DNA of 64,000 bases from RYN-230 sp963834705 (GCA_963834705.1 CAWICV010000016.1:124001-188000), one strand, 5' to 3'; positions 16,913-26,177 are shown, counted from the first letter of the stretch. The notes: a model not told the origin generated them from the sequence alone. Numbers and translations: made by a program.

Positions 16913-18031
16913 GTGACCACCTACGACCACTACGCCACCCCTGTCGAGCCCGGCACCTGGGACGTGCCCGCCGCCGGGACCACCAAATTCAGCTGGGAGT
17001 ACGACGACGGCCGGGGCCGCCTGCTGGATCTGTACCAGCGGGGCAAGGACAAGCAGTGGGACGCGGCCAAGCGGATCGACTGGGAGCTGCCGGTGGATCC
17101 GACCAACGTGATGGAGACGCCGGATGACTTCTGCCCGATCTACGGCTCGCGGCAGTGGGATGTGCTGAACGAGGCCGAGCGTAAGGAACTCGGCCACCAC
17201 CTGGGCGCCTGGCTGTTCAGCCAGTTCCTGCACGGGGAGCAGGGCGCGCTGACGGTGGCGGCCCGGATCGTCGAATCGGTGCCGGACATGGACTCGAAGT
17301 TCTACGCCGCCACCCAGACCATGGACGAGGCCCGGCACGTGGAGCTGTACTCCCGGTTCATGCGGGAGAAGGTCGGGCTGTACTACCCGGTCAACCCGGA
17401 CCTGGCCACGCTGCTGGCCGACGCGCTCAGCGACTCCCGCTGGGACCTGCCCTACCTGGGCATGCAGGTGCTGATCGAGGGGCTGGCCCTGGCCGCGTTC
17501 GGCGTGCACCGGGACATCGCCGCCAACCCGCTGGTCAAGCAGCTGCTGGCCTATGTGATGCAGGACGAGGCCCGGCACGTGGCGTTCGGCCGGCTCGCGC
17601 TGCGCGACTATTACGCCGGGCTGACCGCCGCCGAGCGGGCCGACCGGGAAGAGTTCGTGGTCGAGGGCTGCTACCTGATGCGCAACCGGTTCCGGGCCCA
17701 GGAGGTGTGGGAACGGATGGGCTACGACGTGGGCGAATGCCTGGAGTTCACCGAGCAGTCCCCGGTTCAGCAGGCGTTCCGCACGCTGCTGTTCAGCCGG
17801 ATCGTGCCGTGCGTGAAGGACATCGGGCTGTGGGGGCCGAAGGTCCAGCACGCCTACGCCGACCTGGGCGTGCTGGACGCGGCCAAGACCGACCTGGAAG
17901 CGCTGATGCGCGACGACGAGGACATCGCCGACCGGATCGACCGGCAGAAGATGGACGACGCCCGCTACGCGGCCGAACTGGCCGCCCGCCACGCCGAGGT
18001 GAACGCGGCCGTGGCGGACGGCGCCAGCTGA
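16913..18031 (+). CDS. Ferritin-like diiron protein (putative diiron oxidase/oxygenase)
   Basis: A 372-residue soluble helical protein with a complete diiron ligand set. The first Glu is in FLHGEQGAL, followed by ExxH in TMDEARHVELYSRF, a third Glu in LIEGLALAAFG, and a second ExxH in QDEARHVAFGRLAL. The two EARH motifs resemble ribonucleotide-reductase R2 and AurF-like N-oxygenases, but length and spacing match a class of uncharacterised actinobacterial ferritin-like proteins. The substrate is unknown. It starts with GTG and stands alone, with a palindrome in its promoter. The reaction could be oxidation of a lipid or small molecule; nothing nearby identifies the substrate. Confidence 0.75.
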   Translation: MTTYDHYATPVEPGTWDVPAAGTTKFSWEYDDGRGRLLDLYQRGKDKQWDAAKRIDWELPVDPTNVMETPDDFCPIYGSRQWDVLNEAERKELGHHLGAWLFSQFLHGEQGALTVAARIVESVPDMDSKFYAATQTMDEARHVELYSRFMREKVGLYYPVNPDLATLLADALSDSRWDLPYLGMQVLIEGLALAAFGVHRDIAANPLVKQLLAYVMQDEARHVAFGRLALRDYYAGLTAAERADREEFVVEGCYLMRNRFRAQEVWERMGYDVGECLEFTEQSPVQQAFRTLLFSRIVPCVKDIGLWGPKVQHAYADLGVLDAAKTDLEALMRDDEDIADRIDRQKMDDARYAAELAARHAEVNAAVADGAS

Positions 18032-18039
18032 TTTCCCGG

Positions 18040-18696
18040 CTACCAGCAGATGGCCGGGGACTCCCGGACGTAACTGGCGTCCAGCAGCGCGCGGATCATG
18101 AAAGCGGCCACGTCGGCCCGGGCGATCCTGGACAGGCCGGGTGGCGGGTAGTCCGGGCGGCTCCGGTACCGGCCGCGGGCCGGCGTGTCCACCAGCCGGG
18201 TCGGCCGGACCAGCGTCCAGTCCAGGCCGCTGCCCCGGATCACCTCCTCCATGGCCCGCACGTCGGCGAACGTCCTGGCGAAGATCCGCGGCAGGATCAG
18301 CCTGACCAGCCCGCCCGTTTCCGGATCTTCTTTGATGAACGCCCCTGCCGCGCTGACCGCGATCAGCCGGTGCGTCCCCGTCTTGGCCATGGCCTGGGTC
18401 AGTGCTGCCGCCGCGGTGGCCAGCAGGTGCGGTGTCCTGGCGCCGCGCGGGCCCAGCGCGGACAGCACCGCGTCCGCGCTGGCCACCGTGTCGGCCACGG
18501 CCACCGGGTCGGTCCCGTCGCCCTCGGTCACCGTGACGCCGGGGCGGCGCGGCACGGCCGCCGCGCTCCTGGCCAGCACGTGCACCGGGTGACCGGCGTC
18601 GGCCGCCCAGTTCAGCACGTGCCCGCCGATCCCGCCGGTGGCGCCCAGCAGGGCCAGCCGCAGCGTGCCGGTCCCCGGGACGCTGGCCGCGGTCAT
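18040..18696 (-). CDS. NAD(P)-binding SDR-like protein (NmrA/atypical SDR)
   Basis: A 218-residue Rossmann-fold protein. The nucleotide motif LLGATGGIGGHVL lies near residue 15, LARSA follows strand 2, and LDWTLVRPTRLVD is the segment typical of atypical SDRs such as NAD(P)H-binding flavin-reductase-like proteins. No Tyr-x3-Lys catalytic pair is obvious, which fits the NmrA/BVR-B-like group. Its ATG overlaps the stop codon of the upstream truncated MFS gene by four bases (ATGA), so it was probably part of a MarR-controlled operon with that pump. Confidence 0.8.
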   Translation of the reverse strand: MTAASVPGTGTLRLALLGATGGIGGHVLNWAADAGHPVHVLARSAAAVPRRPGVTVTEGDGTDPVAVADTVASADAVLSALGPRGARTPHLLATAAAALTQAMAKTGTHRLIAVSAAGAFIKEDPETGGLVRLILPRIFARTFADVRAMEEVIRGSGLDWTLVRPTRLVDTPARGRYRSRPDYPPPGLSRIARADVAAFMIRALLDASYVRESPAICW

Positions 18697-19385
18697 GCCG
18701 TCACCCCTCCGCTGGCCGGGACCGGCGAGCGGTCCTCAGCCGGGTCCGGCACGGTCTCCTGGCCGTGCTTGCCCGCGCCGGCCGGTATGCCGAGCATCAG
18801 CAGGAAGCTGAGCACGAACGCGCCGACCTGGAACCACAGCGTGCGGACCAGCGAGCTGGCGAAATCGGTGCGCAGCGCGGCACCACCCGCGCTGGCCAGC
18901 ACCGGGTGCACGGCGGCCGGCAGCACCTGGCCGTGGGCCGGGTGGCAGGCGGCCGGGGTGACCGTGGGGTCGGTGGCCACCAGCCGGGCGTGCAGGCAGT
19001 CCCCGAACTGGCTGACGATGCGCCCGGTGTACTGGGCCGGCACGCCTGCCGTGGCCAGCCCGCCGCGCAGCCGCGGGGTGACCGTGCGGACCGCCGCCGC
19101 GGACTGGCTGCCAAGCAGCGCGAAGAAGATCACGCCGATCAGCGCGATGCCGATCGAGTTGCCCAGCTGCAGGCCGGTGTTGAACACACCGGAGGCGGAG
19201 CCCGCGTCCCGCTGCGGCACGTGGGCCAGCACGATGTCGGCCAGCGGTGCGATCACCGCACCCAGGCCGAGCCCGGCGGCGGCCAGCCCGGGCACCAGGT
19301 CCCAGGTGGTCACGGCCGCGCCGAAGTGGTGCACGGTACCGACCAGGCTGGCCATCCCGGCCGCGGCGAGCAGCGCGCCGGTCAT
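18693..19385 (-). pseudogene. MFS drug exporter (DHA2/EmrB type), N-terminal half deleted
   Basis: A 230-residue remnant corresponding to the C-terminal half of a 14-helix EmrB/QacA-type exporter: helices around LVPGLAAAGLGLGAVIAPLAD, then SGVFNTGLQLGNSIGIALIG and a last helix LWFQVGAFVLSFLLML. The frame continues 20 codons upstream of the ATG with exporter-like sequence (ARLAPKFGRGVTMTG) and then meets an in-frame TAG at 19446-19448, inside the MarR operator. Full-length members have about 480-520 residues, so roughly half is missing. It cannot form a complete transporter and is probably a deletion pseudogene; expression as a fragment is possible. Confidence 0.75.
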
Positions 19386-19441
19386 GGTGACGCCGCGGCC
19401 GAACTTGGGTGCCAGCCGGGCCGCCGCCCCGGAGGCAGCTA

Positions 19442-19462
19442 TTGTCTAGGTTCCTTAGATAA
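19442..19462. promoter_or_regulatory. MarR-type operator palindrome
   Basis: TTGTCTAGG-TT-CCTTAGATAA is an imperfect 21-bp inverted repeat (arms TTGTCTAGG and TTATCTAAGG). It sits 15 bases upstream of the marR-family start and at the edge of the truncated MFS frame, the position expected for an autoregulatory operator between divergent genes. Confidence 0.65.
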
Positions 19463-19477
19463 TAGGAGGCTTTAAGT

Positions 19478-20014
19478 ATGTCTGAAGGTCAGCCCTACCA
19501 GCCCGGTGAGTGGGAAACGCCGTGGGCGGAACCGTTCGCGGCCAGCGACCCGGAGCGTGCCGAACTGGCCGCCGCGTTCGCCGCCGCCATCCGCCGGACC
19601 GGGTCGCTGATGCAGCTGATGAGCCAGGCCGCGGCCGACCGGATCGGCATCAACTCAACCGACCTGAACTGCCTGAACATCCTGAGCTTCCGCGGCCAGA
19701 TGACGGCCGGCGAGCTGGCCAGGGAGACCGGCCTGACCACCGCGTCGATCACCGGCGTAGTGGACCGGCTGGAGGAGGCAGGCTTCGTGCGCCGGGAGCG
19801 GGACCCACAGGACCGGCGGCGGGTGATCATCCGGCTGGTGCTGGAGCGCGCCGTGCGCGACGTGGCCTCGGTGTTCCTGCCCATGGTGCGGGACTGGGGC
19901 GAGATGGCGACCCGGTACAGCGACGACGAGCTGAGGCTGATCGTGGACTTTTACGACCGGATGCAGCAGGTGCTGCGCAGGCACCTGACCCGGCTCCGGG
20001 AGGGCGACCGTTAG
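19478..20014 (+). CDS. MarR-family transcriptional regulator
   Basis: A 178-residue winged-helix repressor. The DNA-binding domain contains GQMTAGELARETGLTTASITGVVDRLEEAG (HTH) and the wing RRERDPQDRRRVIIRLV, both MarR hallmarks; the flanking helices form the dimer. AGGAGG precedes the ATG. It lies divergent to a truncated efflux pump, with a palindrome between them, so it presumably repressed that pump and itself in response to a phenolic or drug-like ligand. The last four bases overlap the convergent FAD oxidoreductase gene. Confidence 0.92.
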   Translation: MSEGQPYQPGEWETPWAEPFAASDPERAELAAAFAAAIRRTGSLMQLMSQAAADRIGINSTDLNCLNILSFRGQMTAGELARETGLTTASITGVVDRLEEAGFVRRERDPQDRRRVIIRLVLERAVRDVASVFLPMVRDWGEMATRYSDDELRLIVDFYDRMQQVLRRHLTRLREGDR

Positions 20015-21453
20015 CGCGTCAGGTCGGCCAGGGCGGTCTGGGCCGCGCCCGCTCCGCACATGCCGTGCACGCCGCCGCCCGGCGGGGTGGACGCGGAGCA
20101 CAGATAGACGCCGGGCAGCCCGGTCCGGTACGGGTTCCAGCCCACCGGCCAGGGCCATGGCGGCAGCGGGCCGAGCAGCGTCTGGCGCAGCGTCCCGGCC
20201 CCGCTGTTGATGTCCCCGCCCACGTAGTTGGGGTTGTACCGGTCCAGGTCGGCGGCGGTGCGCACGGACCGGGCCAGGATCAGGTCACGGAACCCGGGGG
20301 CGAACCGCTCGATTTGCGCCTCGATCCGGCCGGACACGTCGGCCGGGCAGCCCGCGGGCACGTGGCAGTACCCCCACAGCGTGTGCTGGCCGGCCGGGGC
20401 CCGGCTGAGGTCCACCACACCTGGCTGGGCGACCAGGCAGTACGGCCGCTCCGGCACCCGGCCAGCGCAAACCTCGGCCTCGCTCCGGGCCACCTCGGCC
20501 AGCGTGCCGCCGAGGTGCACGGTGCCCGCCTCGCGGCAGGCGGCCGCGCGCCAGGGCACCGGCCCGCTGAGCGCCCAGTCCACCTTGCACACCCCCGGCC
20601 CGTACCGGTAGCGGCGCAGCGCCCGGCGCTGCCGGGCGGGCAGCCTGGCCCCGGCCAGGCTGAGCAACTGCCGCGGCGTCACGTCGAGCAGCACGGCCCG
20701 GGCCGGCGGCAGGCTGTCCAGCGACGTCACCCACCGGCCCGTCTCCAGCAGCCCGCCCAGCTCGGCCAGCTCGGCCAGCAGCGCCGCGGTGATCTGCCCG
20801 CTGCCGCCCGCCGCCACCGGCCAGCCGACGGTATGCGCCGTCATCATCAGGATCAGGCCGAACGCCCCAGTCCCCGGGCTGGTCAGCGGCAGCATCGAGT
20901 GTGCCGCCGCGCCGGCCAGCAGGGCCCGGCCCGCCTCGGTGCGCAGCCGCCGGGCCAGCAGGCTGGCGGGCAGCAGCCCGGCCGCGCCGAACCGGCCCAG
21001 AGCCAGCGGGTGGGTGGGCACGGAGCGCAGCGGGGCCAGCACCTCCGGCAGGATCAGCCCGGCGTCGCGGACCAGCGGGCCAAGCAGCCGCCGGTAGGCG
21101 GCGGCGTCGGCGCCGAGACCACCCGCGGTCTCCTCGACCGACCCGGACAGCGCGGCCGCCTGCCCGCCATCCAGCGGATGGGCGAACGCCACCTTGGGCG
21201 TGCACAGCGTGACCCCGTGCGCGGCCAGGCTGGTGCCGCGGAAGAACGGGGACGAGGCGGCCAGCGGGTGCACCGCCGAGCAGACGTCGTGCTGGAAGCC
21301 GGGCAGCGTCAGTTCCGCGGTCCGGCAGCCGCCGCCGGGGGTACCCGCGCCCTCGATGACCCGCACCGCCAGGCCGGCCCGGGCCATGGTCAGCGCCGCG
21401 GCCAGGCCATTCGGCCCGGAGCCAACCACGATCACGTCGGCGGCCCCGGTCAT
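20011..21453 (-). CDS. Phytoene-desaturase-like FAD-dependent oxidoreductase
   Basis: A 480-residue protein with an N-terminal dinucleotide fold (VIVVGSGPNGLAAALTMARAG, residues about 7-27) followed by GTPGGGCRTAELTLPGF. These are the signature of the CrtI/carotenoid-desaturase and amine-oxidase superfamily. The C-terminal FAD motif is VYLCSASTPPGGGVHGMCG. No other carotenoid genes are nearby, and the sequence fits the broad NAD(P)/FAD-dependent oxidoreductase group (PYROXD2-like) better than true CrtI; the substrate is unknown. The ATG at 21451-21453 puts the FAD motif at the usual distance from the start. Confidence 0.85.
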   Translation of the reverse strand: MTGAADVIVVGSGPNGLAAALTMARAGLAVRVIEGAGTPGGGCRTAELTLPGFQHDVCSAVHPLAASSPFFRGTSLAAHGVTLCTPKVAFAHPLDGGQAAALSGSVEETAGGLGADAAAYRRLLGPLVRDAGLILPEVLAPLRSVPTHPLALGRFGAAGLLPASLLARRLRTEAGRALLAGAAAHSMLPLTSPGTGAFGLILMMTAHTVGWPVAAGGSGQITAALLAELAELGGLLETGRWVTSLDSLPPARAVLLDVTPRQLLSLAGARLPARQRRALRRYRYGPGVCKVDWALSGPVPWRAAACREAGTVHLGGTLAEVARSEAEVCAGRVPERPYCLVAQPGVVDLSRAPAGQHTLWGYCHVPAGCPADVSGRIEAQIERFAPGFRDLILARSVRTAADLDRYNPNYVGGDINSGAGTLRQTLLGPLPPWPWPVGWNPYRTGLPGVYLCSASTPPGGGVHGMCGAGAAQTALADLTR

Positions 21454-21577
21454 GGCCCTGATTATCCCGCCGCCGCCCGGGGAGCGGACGGCGCCCCTGG
21501 CCCGGGGGGGTAAGGGAACCAGGGACGCCGTGGCTACGCAGGCTGCTGGGGTGCCCGCACGGTGCTTCTGAGGTGAC

Positions 21578-21611
21578 TCGCCCTGGCCAGGCGATGACCC
21601 GGCCAGGGCGA
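21578..21611. promoter_or_regulatory. 11-bp perfect stem-loop in a divergent intergenic region
   Basis: TCGCCCTGGCC (21578-21588) and GGCCAGGGCGA (21601-21611) are perfectly complementary with a 12-base loop. The site lies between divergent starts (21453 and 21740), so a terminator role is unlikely unless it stops a leader transcript; an operator is possible. Confidence 0.45.
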
Positions 21612-21739
21612 GCCTGATGAGCCGGTCCCCCGTATCATCGTTGGGTCCCCCAGAGACATGATCGCACGTCAGAGCCCCGGCACCCGGTTGGGGGGTGCCG
21701 GCGAGCCGGACCCGGATTCGTGACGATCGAATAGGGCCC

Positions 21740-22327
21740 ATGCAACCCCTGGACAGTCAACTGCGCTTCCTGCTCGAAGCGGACCGGCTCAAAGGCGTGC
21801 TCCGGCAGAGCCGGATCATCGACGGCAGCAGGCGGGAAAACTCCGCCGAGCATTCCTGGCACCTGGGGCTGATGAGCCTGGTGCTGGGCGACTACGCGCC
21901 GCCCGGCACCGATCTCAGCCGGGTGACCGCGATGGTGCTGGTGCACGACCTGGTGGAGATCGACGCGGGCGACCTGTTCGTCTACGCCGGCCCGCAGGCC
22001 CAGGCCGGCCAGGAGGAAGCGGAACGGGCCGCGGCCGACCGGCTGTTCGCGCTGCTGCCCGGCAGCCAGGCGGCCGGGTTCCGGGCGCTGTGGGATGAGT
22101 TCGAGGAGCGGCGCACCCCAGAGGCCAAGTTCGCCCGCGCGCTGGACCGGCTGCAGCCGATGCTGGCCAACTACCAGCAGGGCGGGGGCACCTGGGCCCA
22201 GCACGGGGTGACGGCCGGCCAGGTGCTGGCCAAGGTGGCGCTGATCGAGGACGGCTCGGCCGGGCTGGGCGCCTTCGCCCGGGAGCTGATCTCCGCCTCG
22301 GTCAACCGGGGCATTCTCGCTCCTTAG
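21740..22327 (+). CDS. HD-domain phosphohydrolase (YfbR/5'-deoxynucleotidase-like)
   Basis: A 195-residue HD-superfamily protein. The metal ligands are visible as SAEHSWHLGLM (His), VLVHDLVEIDAGD (the HD pair plus a following Asp) and a late Asp in ARALDRLQPML. This arrangement matches the YfbR/HDDC2 group, which removes phosphate from deoxynucleoside monophosphates. The ATG at 21740 (MQPLDSQLRFLLEADRLKG) matches the family start. Its stop overlaps the end of the convergent glycosyltransferase gene. Confidence 0.87.
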   Translation: MQPLDSQLRFLLEADRLKGVLRQSRIIDGSRRENSAEHSWHLGLMSLVLGDYAPPGTDLSRVTAMVLVHDLVEIDAGDLFVYAGPQAQAGQEEAERAAADRLFALLPGSQAAGFRALWDEFEERRTPEAKFARALDRLQPMLANYQQGGGTWAQHGVTAGQVLAKVALIEDGSAGLGAFARELISASVNRGILAP

Positions 22328-23613
22328 CGGCCCGCCGCCGCTTGGGCCTCGATCAGGTCCGCGGCCCGGCGCAGCCCGTGCCGGGCCTGGATCTGGGCCG
22401 CGCCGGCCGCCAGCCGGTCGCGCAGCGCGCGGTCGCCGAGCAACTGAGCCAGCGCGCCGTGCAGCTCGGCGTCGGTGAACCGGTAGGTGTCCAGCCGGAC
22501 GCCCAGCCCCAGCTCGGCCACCCGCTGCGCGTTGTCGTGCTGGTCCCAGAACAGCGGCAGCACGATCATTGGCTTTCCGAAGTGCAGGCACTCCGTGGTG
22601 GTGTTGTTCCCGCCATGCGTGATGACCAGGTCGGCCTGCGGGATGACCGAGGTCTGCGGCAGGAACTCGGCACCGGCCATGTTCGGGGCCAGCTCCAGCT
22701 CGGCGTGCAGCGGGCCCATCGACACGATGTACCGGTACGGGGTCCCGGCCAGGCAGCCGATCAGCCGGCGCATCAGCGGCACGTCGGCCGAGCCGAGCGA
22801 GCCCAGCGAGAAGTAGATCAGCGCCCCGTCCTGGGCGGCCAGCTGGGCGGGCACGGTGTACTGCTCGTCGGTCTCCCGGACCGAGGAGTCCAGCCGGTGC
22901 CAGCGCGGGCCGAGCGGGCTGGCCCGCGGGTAGTCGGCCAGCTCCGGGTAGACGTACAGGTTCAGGTCGCCGGTGTGGATGAACTCCAGGTCGGGCAGGG
23001 CCGGCGCGCCCTGGCTGGCCACCCAGTCGCTGAACCCGGCCCACAGCGCCCGGTGCACCCGGTCGTATTCGGCCCGGAACTCTGCCCAGCCGGACTGGTC
23101 GGCGGCGGGGTAGCCGGAGAACGCCGGGGGCAGCCCCGGCCCGGCGATCTCCAGCGGGTTGCAGGACACGATCCGGACGAACGGCACGCCCGCGGTCAGC
23201 AGCGCCGGGAAGCTGATCACGTTGTCTTCCACGATCACGTCCGGGCGGGCCCGGGCCACGATCCCGGCCAGCTGGTCCTGGCAGTACCGGGCGCCGCCGA
23301 TCAGCTCGGCCCATACCGGCTTAATCCAGGTGCCCAGCTGCTCGATGGTGGGCTTGCGGAACTCCGGCGCGGTGCTGGCGATGAACTCCTTCCAGAACTG
23401 CCCGGCATCCTGGCCGGCCGCCACGGGCGCGGACAGGTCAACCAGGTCCTCCTCGAAGCCGAGCGGCTCCAGGCGGCCTTTCCAGGACGCCTCGGCCGCG
23501 AACACCACCCGGTGCCCGCGGCGGCGCAGCACATCCCCGATACCGATGCAGTTATTGGTCGGGCCATACGCGCTCTCGGGCATGAACAGGGCGGTCAGCG
23601 GCCTCCCGGCCAT
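22324..23613 (-). CDS. MGT-family glycosyltransferase (UDP-glucuronosyl/UDP-glucosyltransferase type)
   Basis: A 429-residue GT1, GT-B fold enzyme. The C-terminal nucleotide-sugar signature reads VITHGGNNTTTECLHFGKP and then PLFWDQHDNAQRV, the PSPG-like motif of macrolide/UGT glycosyltransferases. The N-terminal domain (PESAYGPTNNCIGIGDVLRRRGH) is the acceptor side. Related enzymes glycosylate small hydrophobic acceptors; the acceptor here is unknown and no biosynthetic cluster surrounds it. It is convergent with the HD-domain gene (4-base overlap). Confidence 0.88.
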   Translation of the reverse strand: MAGRPLTALFMPESAYGPTNNCIGIGDVLRRRGHRVVFAAEASWKGRLEPLGFEEDLVDLSAPVAAGQDAGQFWKEFIASTAPEFRKPTIEQLGTWIKPVWAELIGGARYCQDQLAGIVARARPDVIVEDNVISFPALLTAGVPFVRIVSCNPLEIAGPGLPPAFSGYPAADQSGWAEFRAEYDRVHRALWAGFSDWVASQGAPALPDLEFIHTGDLNLYVYPELADYPRASPLGPRWHRLDSSVRETDEQYTVPAQLAAQDGALIYFSLGSLGSADVPLMRRLIGCLAGTPYRYIVSMGPLHAELELAPNMAGAEFLPQTSVIPQADLVITHGGNNTTTECLHFGKPMIVLPLFWDQHDNAQRVAELGLGVRLDTYRFTDAELHGALAQLLGDRALRDRLAAGAAQIQARHGLRRAADLIEAQAAAGR

Positions 23614-23681
23614 AGCGGCTCCTTCCCGGGCAAGTCACCGGAGCCACGAAGGTAGCAGAACAGGCCAATCGGCCAGGTGCG

Positions 23682-24005
23682 CTAACCCAGCTGGGAGATG
23701 GTCCGGTCGACGGCGTCGTCGACCATGCTGACCGGCTCGGCGGCCTCGCCCGCGGTCCGGCTGGCCTGCCGCTGGCCGCTGTCCGGGCCGCCATCGCTGC
23801 CCGGGTGCTCGACCAGGGCGAGGACCCGGCTGGCCATGAACCGGGCGGTGCGAACCACCGAGCCGCCCCGGGTGACCTCCATGACCTCCACCACGCCCCG
23901 GCCGGTGACCACCTCGACCCGCCGGCCGGCCTTGGTCGCGGTCACCTCGTAGGTGCGCGAGGACCCGCCCGCGTCGATGACGATCTCGACCCGGTCCCCC
24001 TTCAT
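23682..24005 (-). CDS. Conserved actinobacterial protein of unknown function
   Basis: A 107-residue protein not recognised as a named family. The first 65 residues are beta-rich and start MKGDRVEIVIDAGGSSRTYEV; VTATKAGRRVEVVTGRGVVEV and RTARFMASRVLALVEH follow. The C-terminal third is polar. No signal peptide or membrane helix is seen. It lies 33 bases downstream of the ABC ATPase gene on the same strand, so the two probably form one transcript. Confidence 0.6.
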   Translation of the reverse strand: MKGDRVEIVIDAGGSSRTYEVTATKAGRRVEVVTGRGVVEVMEVTRGGSVVRTARFMASRVLALVEHPGSDGGPDSGQRQASRTAGEAAEPVSMVDDAVDRTISQLG

Positions 24006-24038
24006 GCCAGCTCTGTACCCATTACCGCCGGTCTGACG

Positions 24039-24827
24039 CTACTGGGCCGCCCGGGCCGACCAGCGCCCGCCGTGCCGATCCAGGATCAGCGGCAGGCCGA
24101 AGCACTTGGCCAGGTTGGGCTCGGTGAGCACGTCGTGGACCGGGCCCGCGGCCAGTACCGCACCGCGGCGCAGCAGCATCGCGTGGGTGAAGTCCTCGGG
24201 CACTTCCTCTACGTGGTGGGTGACCATCACCGTGGTCGGGGCGAGCGGATCGCGGGCCAGCAGTGAGATCCGGCGGAGCAGGTCCTCCCGGCCGCCCAGG
24301 TCCAGGCCGGCCGCGGGCTCGTCGAGCAGCAGCAGCTCAGGGTCGGGCATCAGGGCCCGGGCGATCTGCACCCGCTTACGCTCACCCTCGGACAGCGTGG
24401 TGAACCGGCGCCGGATCAGGTGCGCGCAGCCGAGCGCGTCGAGCAGTTCGACCGCGCGGGTCACGTCGGAAGACTCGTAATCCTCCTTCCACCGCCCGAC
24501 GATCGCGTAGGACGCGGTGAGCACCAGGTCGATCACTTTCTCGCCGGGCGGCACCCGGTCCGCTACGGCCGCGCTGGCCAGCCCGATGCGCGGCCGCAAC
24601 TCGAACACGTCGGTCTCGCCGAGCCGGCTGCCGAGCAGCTCGGCACGGCCCTCAGAGGGAAACAGCTGGCACCCGGCCACTTGCAGCAGGGTGGTCTTGC
24701 CGGCCCCGTTGGGCCCGATCACCACCCACCGCTCGTCGTCGTAGACGGTCCAGTCCACGTCGCGGAGCAGCATCGACCCGCCGCGCCGGACACCGACACC
24801 GCGCAGCCGCACCACCTCGTCGGACAT
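24039..24827 (-). CDS. ABC transporter ATP-binding protein (YlmA/ModF-like)
   Basis: A 262-residue ATPase with all ABC motifs: Walker A (VIGPNGAGKTTLLQ), Q-loop region, signature LSEGERKRVQIARAL, Walker B (LLLLDEPAAGLD) and the switch His (VMVTHHVEE). The sequence, with RPRIGLASAAVADRVPPGE between Walker A and signature, matches a widespread actinobacterial orphan ATPase (YlmA-like). No permease gene is adjacent, so it may work with a distant partner or act on the ribosome; this is undecided. The ATG at 24825-24827 has GGGAGGGAGCT upstream, better than the in-frame start at 24875. Confidence 0.88.
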   Translation of the reverse strand: MSDEVVRLRGVGVRRGGSMLLRDVDWTVYDDERWVVIGPNGAGKTTLLQVAGCQLFPSEGRAELLGSRLGETDVFELRPRIGLASAAVADRVPPGEKVIDLVLTASYAIVGRWKEDYESSDVTRAVELLDALGCAHLIRRRFTTLSEGERKRVQIARALMPDPELLLLDEPAAGLDLGGREDLLRRISLLARDPLAPTTVMVTHHVEEVPEDFTHAMLLRRGAVLAAGPVHDVLTEPNLAKCFGLPLILDRHGGRWSARAAQ

Positions 24828-24956
24828 CCAGCTCCCTCCCGCGACCCAAGCATCACACTCGCCAGCAAAGCCCACCGTGTGAGACCGAACTTACGTCATG
24901 GCGGACCAGCCAGCCCACCGGTGCGCGCAGGCCGGCCCCGGTAGCGTTGACCACCG

Positions 24957-26177
24957 ATGGGCACGCAGACCACACTCCTGGTCACCCTGACCGGCCGGGA
25001 CCGGCCCGGGGTGACCTCCCGGCTGTTCACCGCCCTGACCGGGCATGAGCTGACCGTGCTGGACATCGAGCAGGTGGTGATCCGGGGGCGGCTGGTGCTC
25101 GGCGCGCTGCTCGGCTGCGGCGGCGATCCGGACCTGACCGCGATCCACCGGGCCATCCGCGCCGCCGCCGCCGACCTGGGTCTGGACGCCGAGATCACGA
25201 TGGGCTCCGGGGAGCAGGCCCGGCGCCGCGGCCGGCTGCATGTCACCGTGCTGGGCAGCCCGCTGACGCCGGCCGCGGTGGCGGCCATCGCGGGCCGGAT
25301 CGCGGCCAGCGGGGCGAACATCGACCGCATCGACCGGCTCGCGCACCGCCCGGTGACCTGTATCGAGCTGGACGTGTCCGGCGCCGATCCGGCGGCGCTG
25401 CGGGTGACGCTGGCCCGGGAGGCGACGCAGCAGGGCGTGGACGTGGCCGTGCAGCGCAGCGGGCTGCACCGGCGGGCCATGCGGCTGGTTGTGATGGACG
25501 TGGACTCCACGCTGATCGCCGGCGAGGTAATTGACCTGCTGGCCGCCCGGGCCGGCTGCGCGGAGCAGATGGCCAAGATCACCGAAGCCACCATGCGCGG
25601 TGAGCTGGACTTCGCCGCCTCGCTCCGGGAACGCGTCGCGATGCTGGCCGGGCTGGACGAATCCATGCTCGACGCGGTCCGCGGCGAGCTGCGGCTGGCC
25701 CCGGGCGCCCGGACCCTGATCCGCACCCTGCACCGGCTCGGCTTCCGGTGCGGCATCGTCAGCGGCGGCTTCACCCAGATCACCGGCCCGCTCGCGGCCG
25801 AACTCGGCATCGACTACGCGGCGGCCAACACGCTGGAGATCACCGCGGGCAAGCTGACCGGGAAGCTGACCGGGCCAGTTATCGACCGGTCGGGCAAGGC
25901 GGACGCGCTGCGCCGGTTCGCCGCACAGACCGGCGTCCCAGTCAGCCAGGCGGTGGCCATCGGCGACGGCGCCAACGACCTGGACATGATCGCCGCGGCC
26001 GGCCTGGGGGTGGCGTTCAACGCCCGGCCGGTGGTCAAGGACGCGGCCGACACCTCGGTCAGCGTGCCCTACCTCGACTCGGTGCTGTACCTGCTCGGCG
26101 TGCCCCGGGACGAGGTGGAGGCGGCGGACGAAGTCGACCCGGCCGCCCAGCCGGGATCAGCCAGCCGGCCGGACTGA
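24957..26177 (+). CDS. serB: Phosphoserine phosphatase with N-terminal ACT domains
   Basis: A 406-residue enzyme for the last step of serine synthesis. The N-terminal region (about 1-170) contains two ACT-like domains (LVTLTGRDRPGVTSRLFTAL), as in actinobacterial SerB2 proteins, where they bind serine for feedback. The HAD phosphatase domain has the nucleophile motif MDVDSTLI near residue 180, motif II in GIVSGGFTQI, a Lys in IDRSGKADALRRFA, and motif III in AIGDGANDLDMI. The start precedes the first ACT strand directly. Its 3' end overlaps the convergent sixA by 21 bases. Confidence 0.95.
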   Translation: MGTQTTLLVTLTGRDRPGVTSRLFTALTGHELTVLDIEQVVIRGRLVLGALLGCGGDPDLTAIHRAIRAAAADLGLDAEITMGSGEQARRRGRLHVTVLGSPLTPAAVAAIAGRIAASGANIDRIDRLAHRPVTCIELDVSGADPAALRVTLAREATQQGVDVAVQRSGLHRRAMRLVVMDVDSTLIAGEVIDLLAARAGCAEQMAKITEATMRGELDFAASLRERVAMLAGLDESMLDAVRGELRLAPGARTLIRTLHRLGFRCGIVSGGFTQITGPLAAELGIDYAAANTLEITAGKLTGKLTGPVIDRSGKADALRRFAAQTGVPVSQAVAIGDGANDLDMIAAAGLGVAFNARPVVKDAADTSVSVPYLDSVLYLLGVPRDEVEAADEVDPAAQPGSASRPD

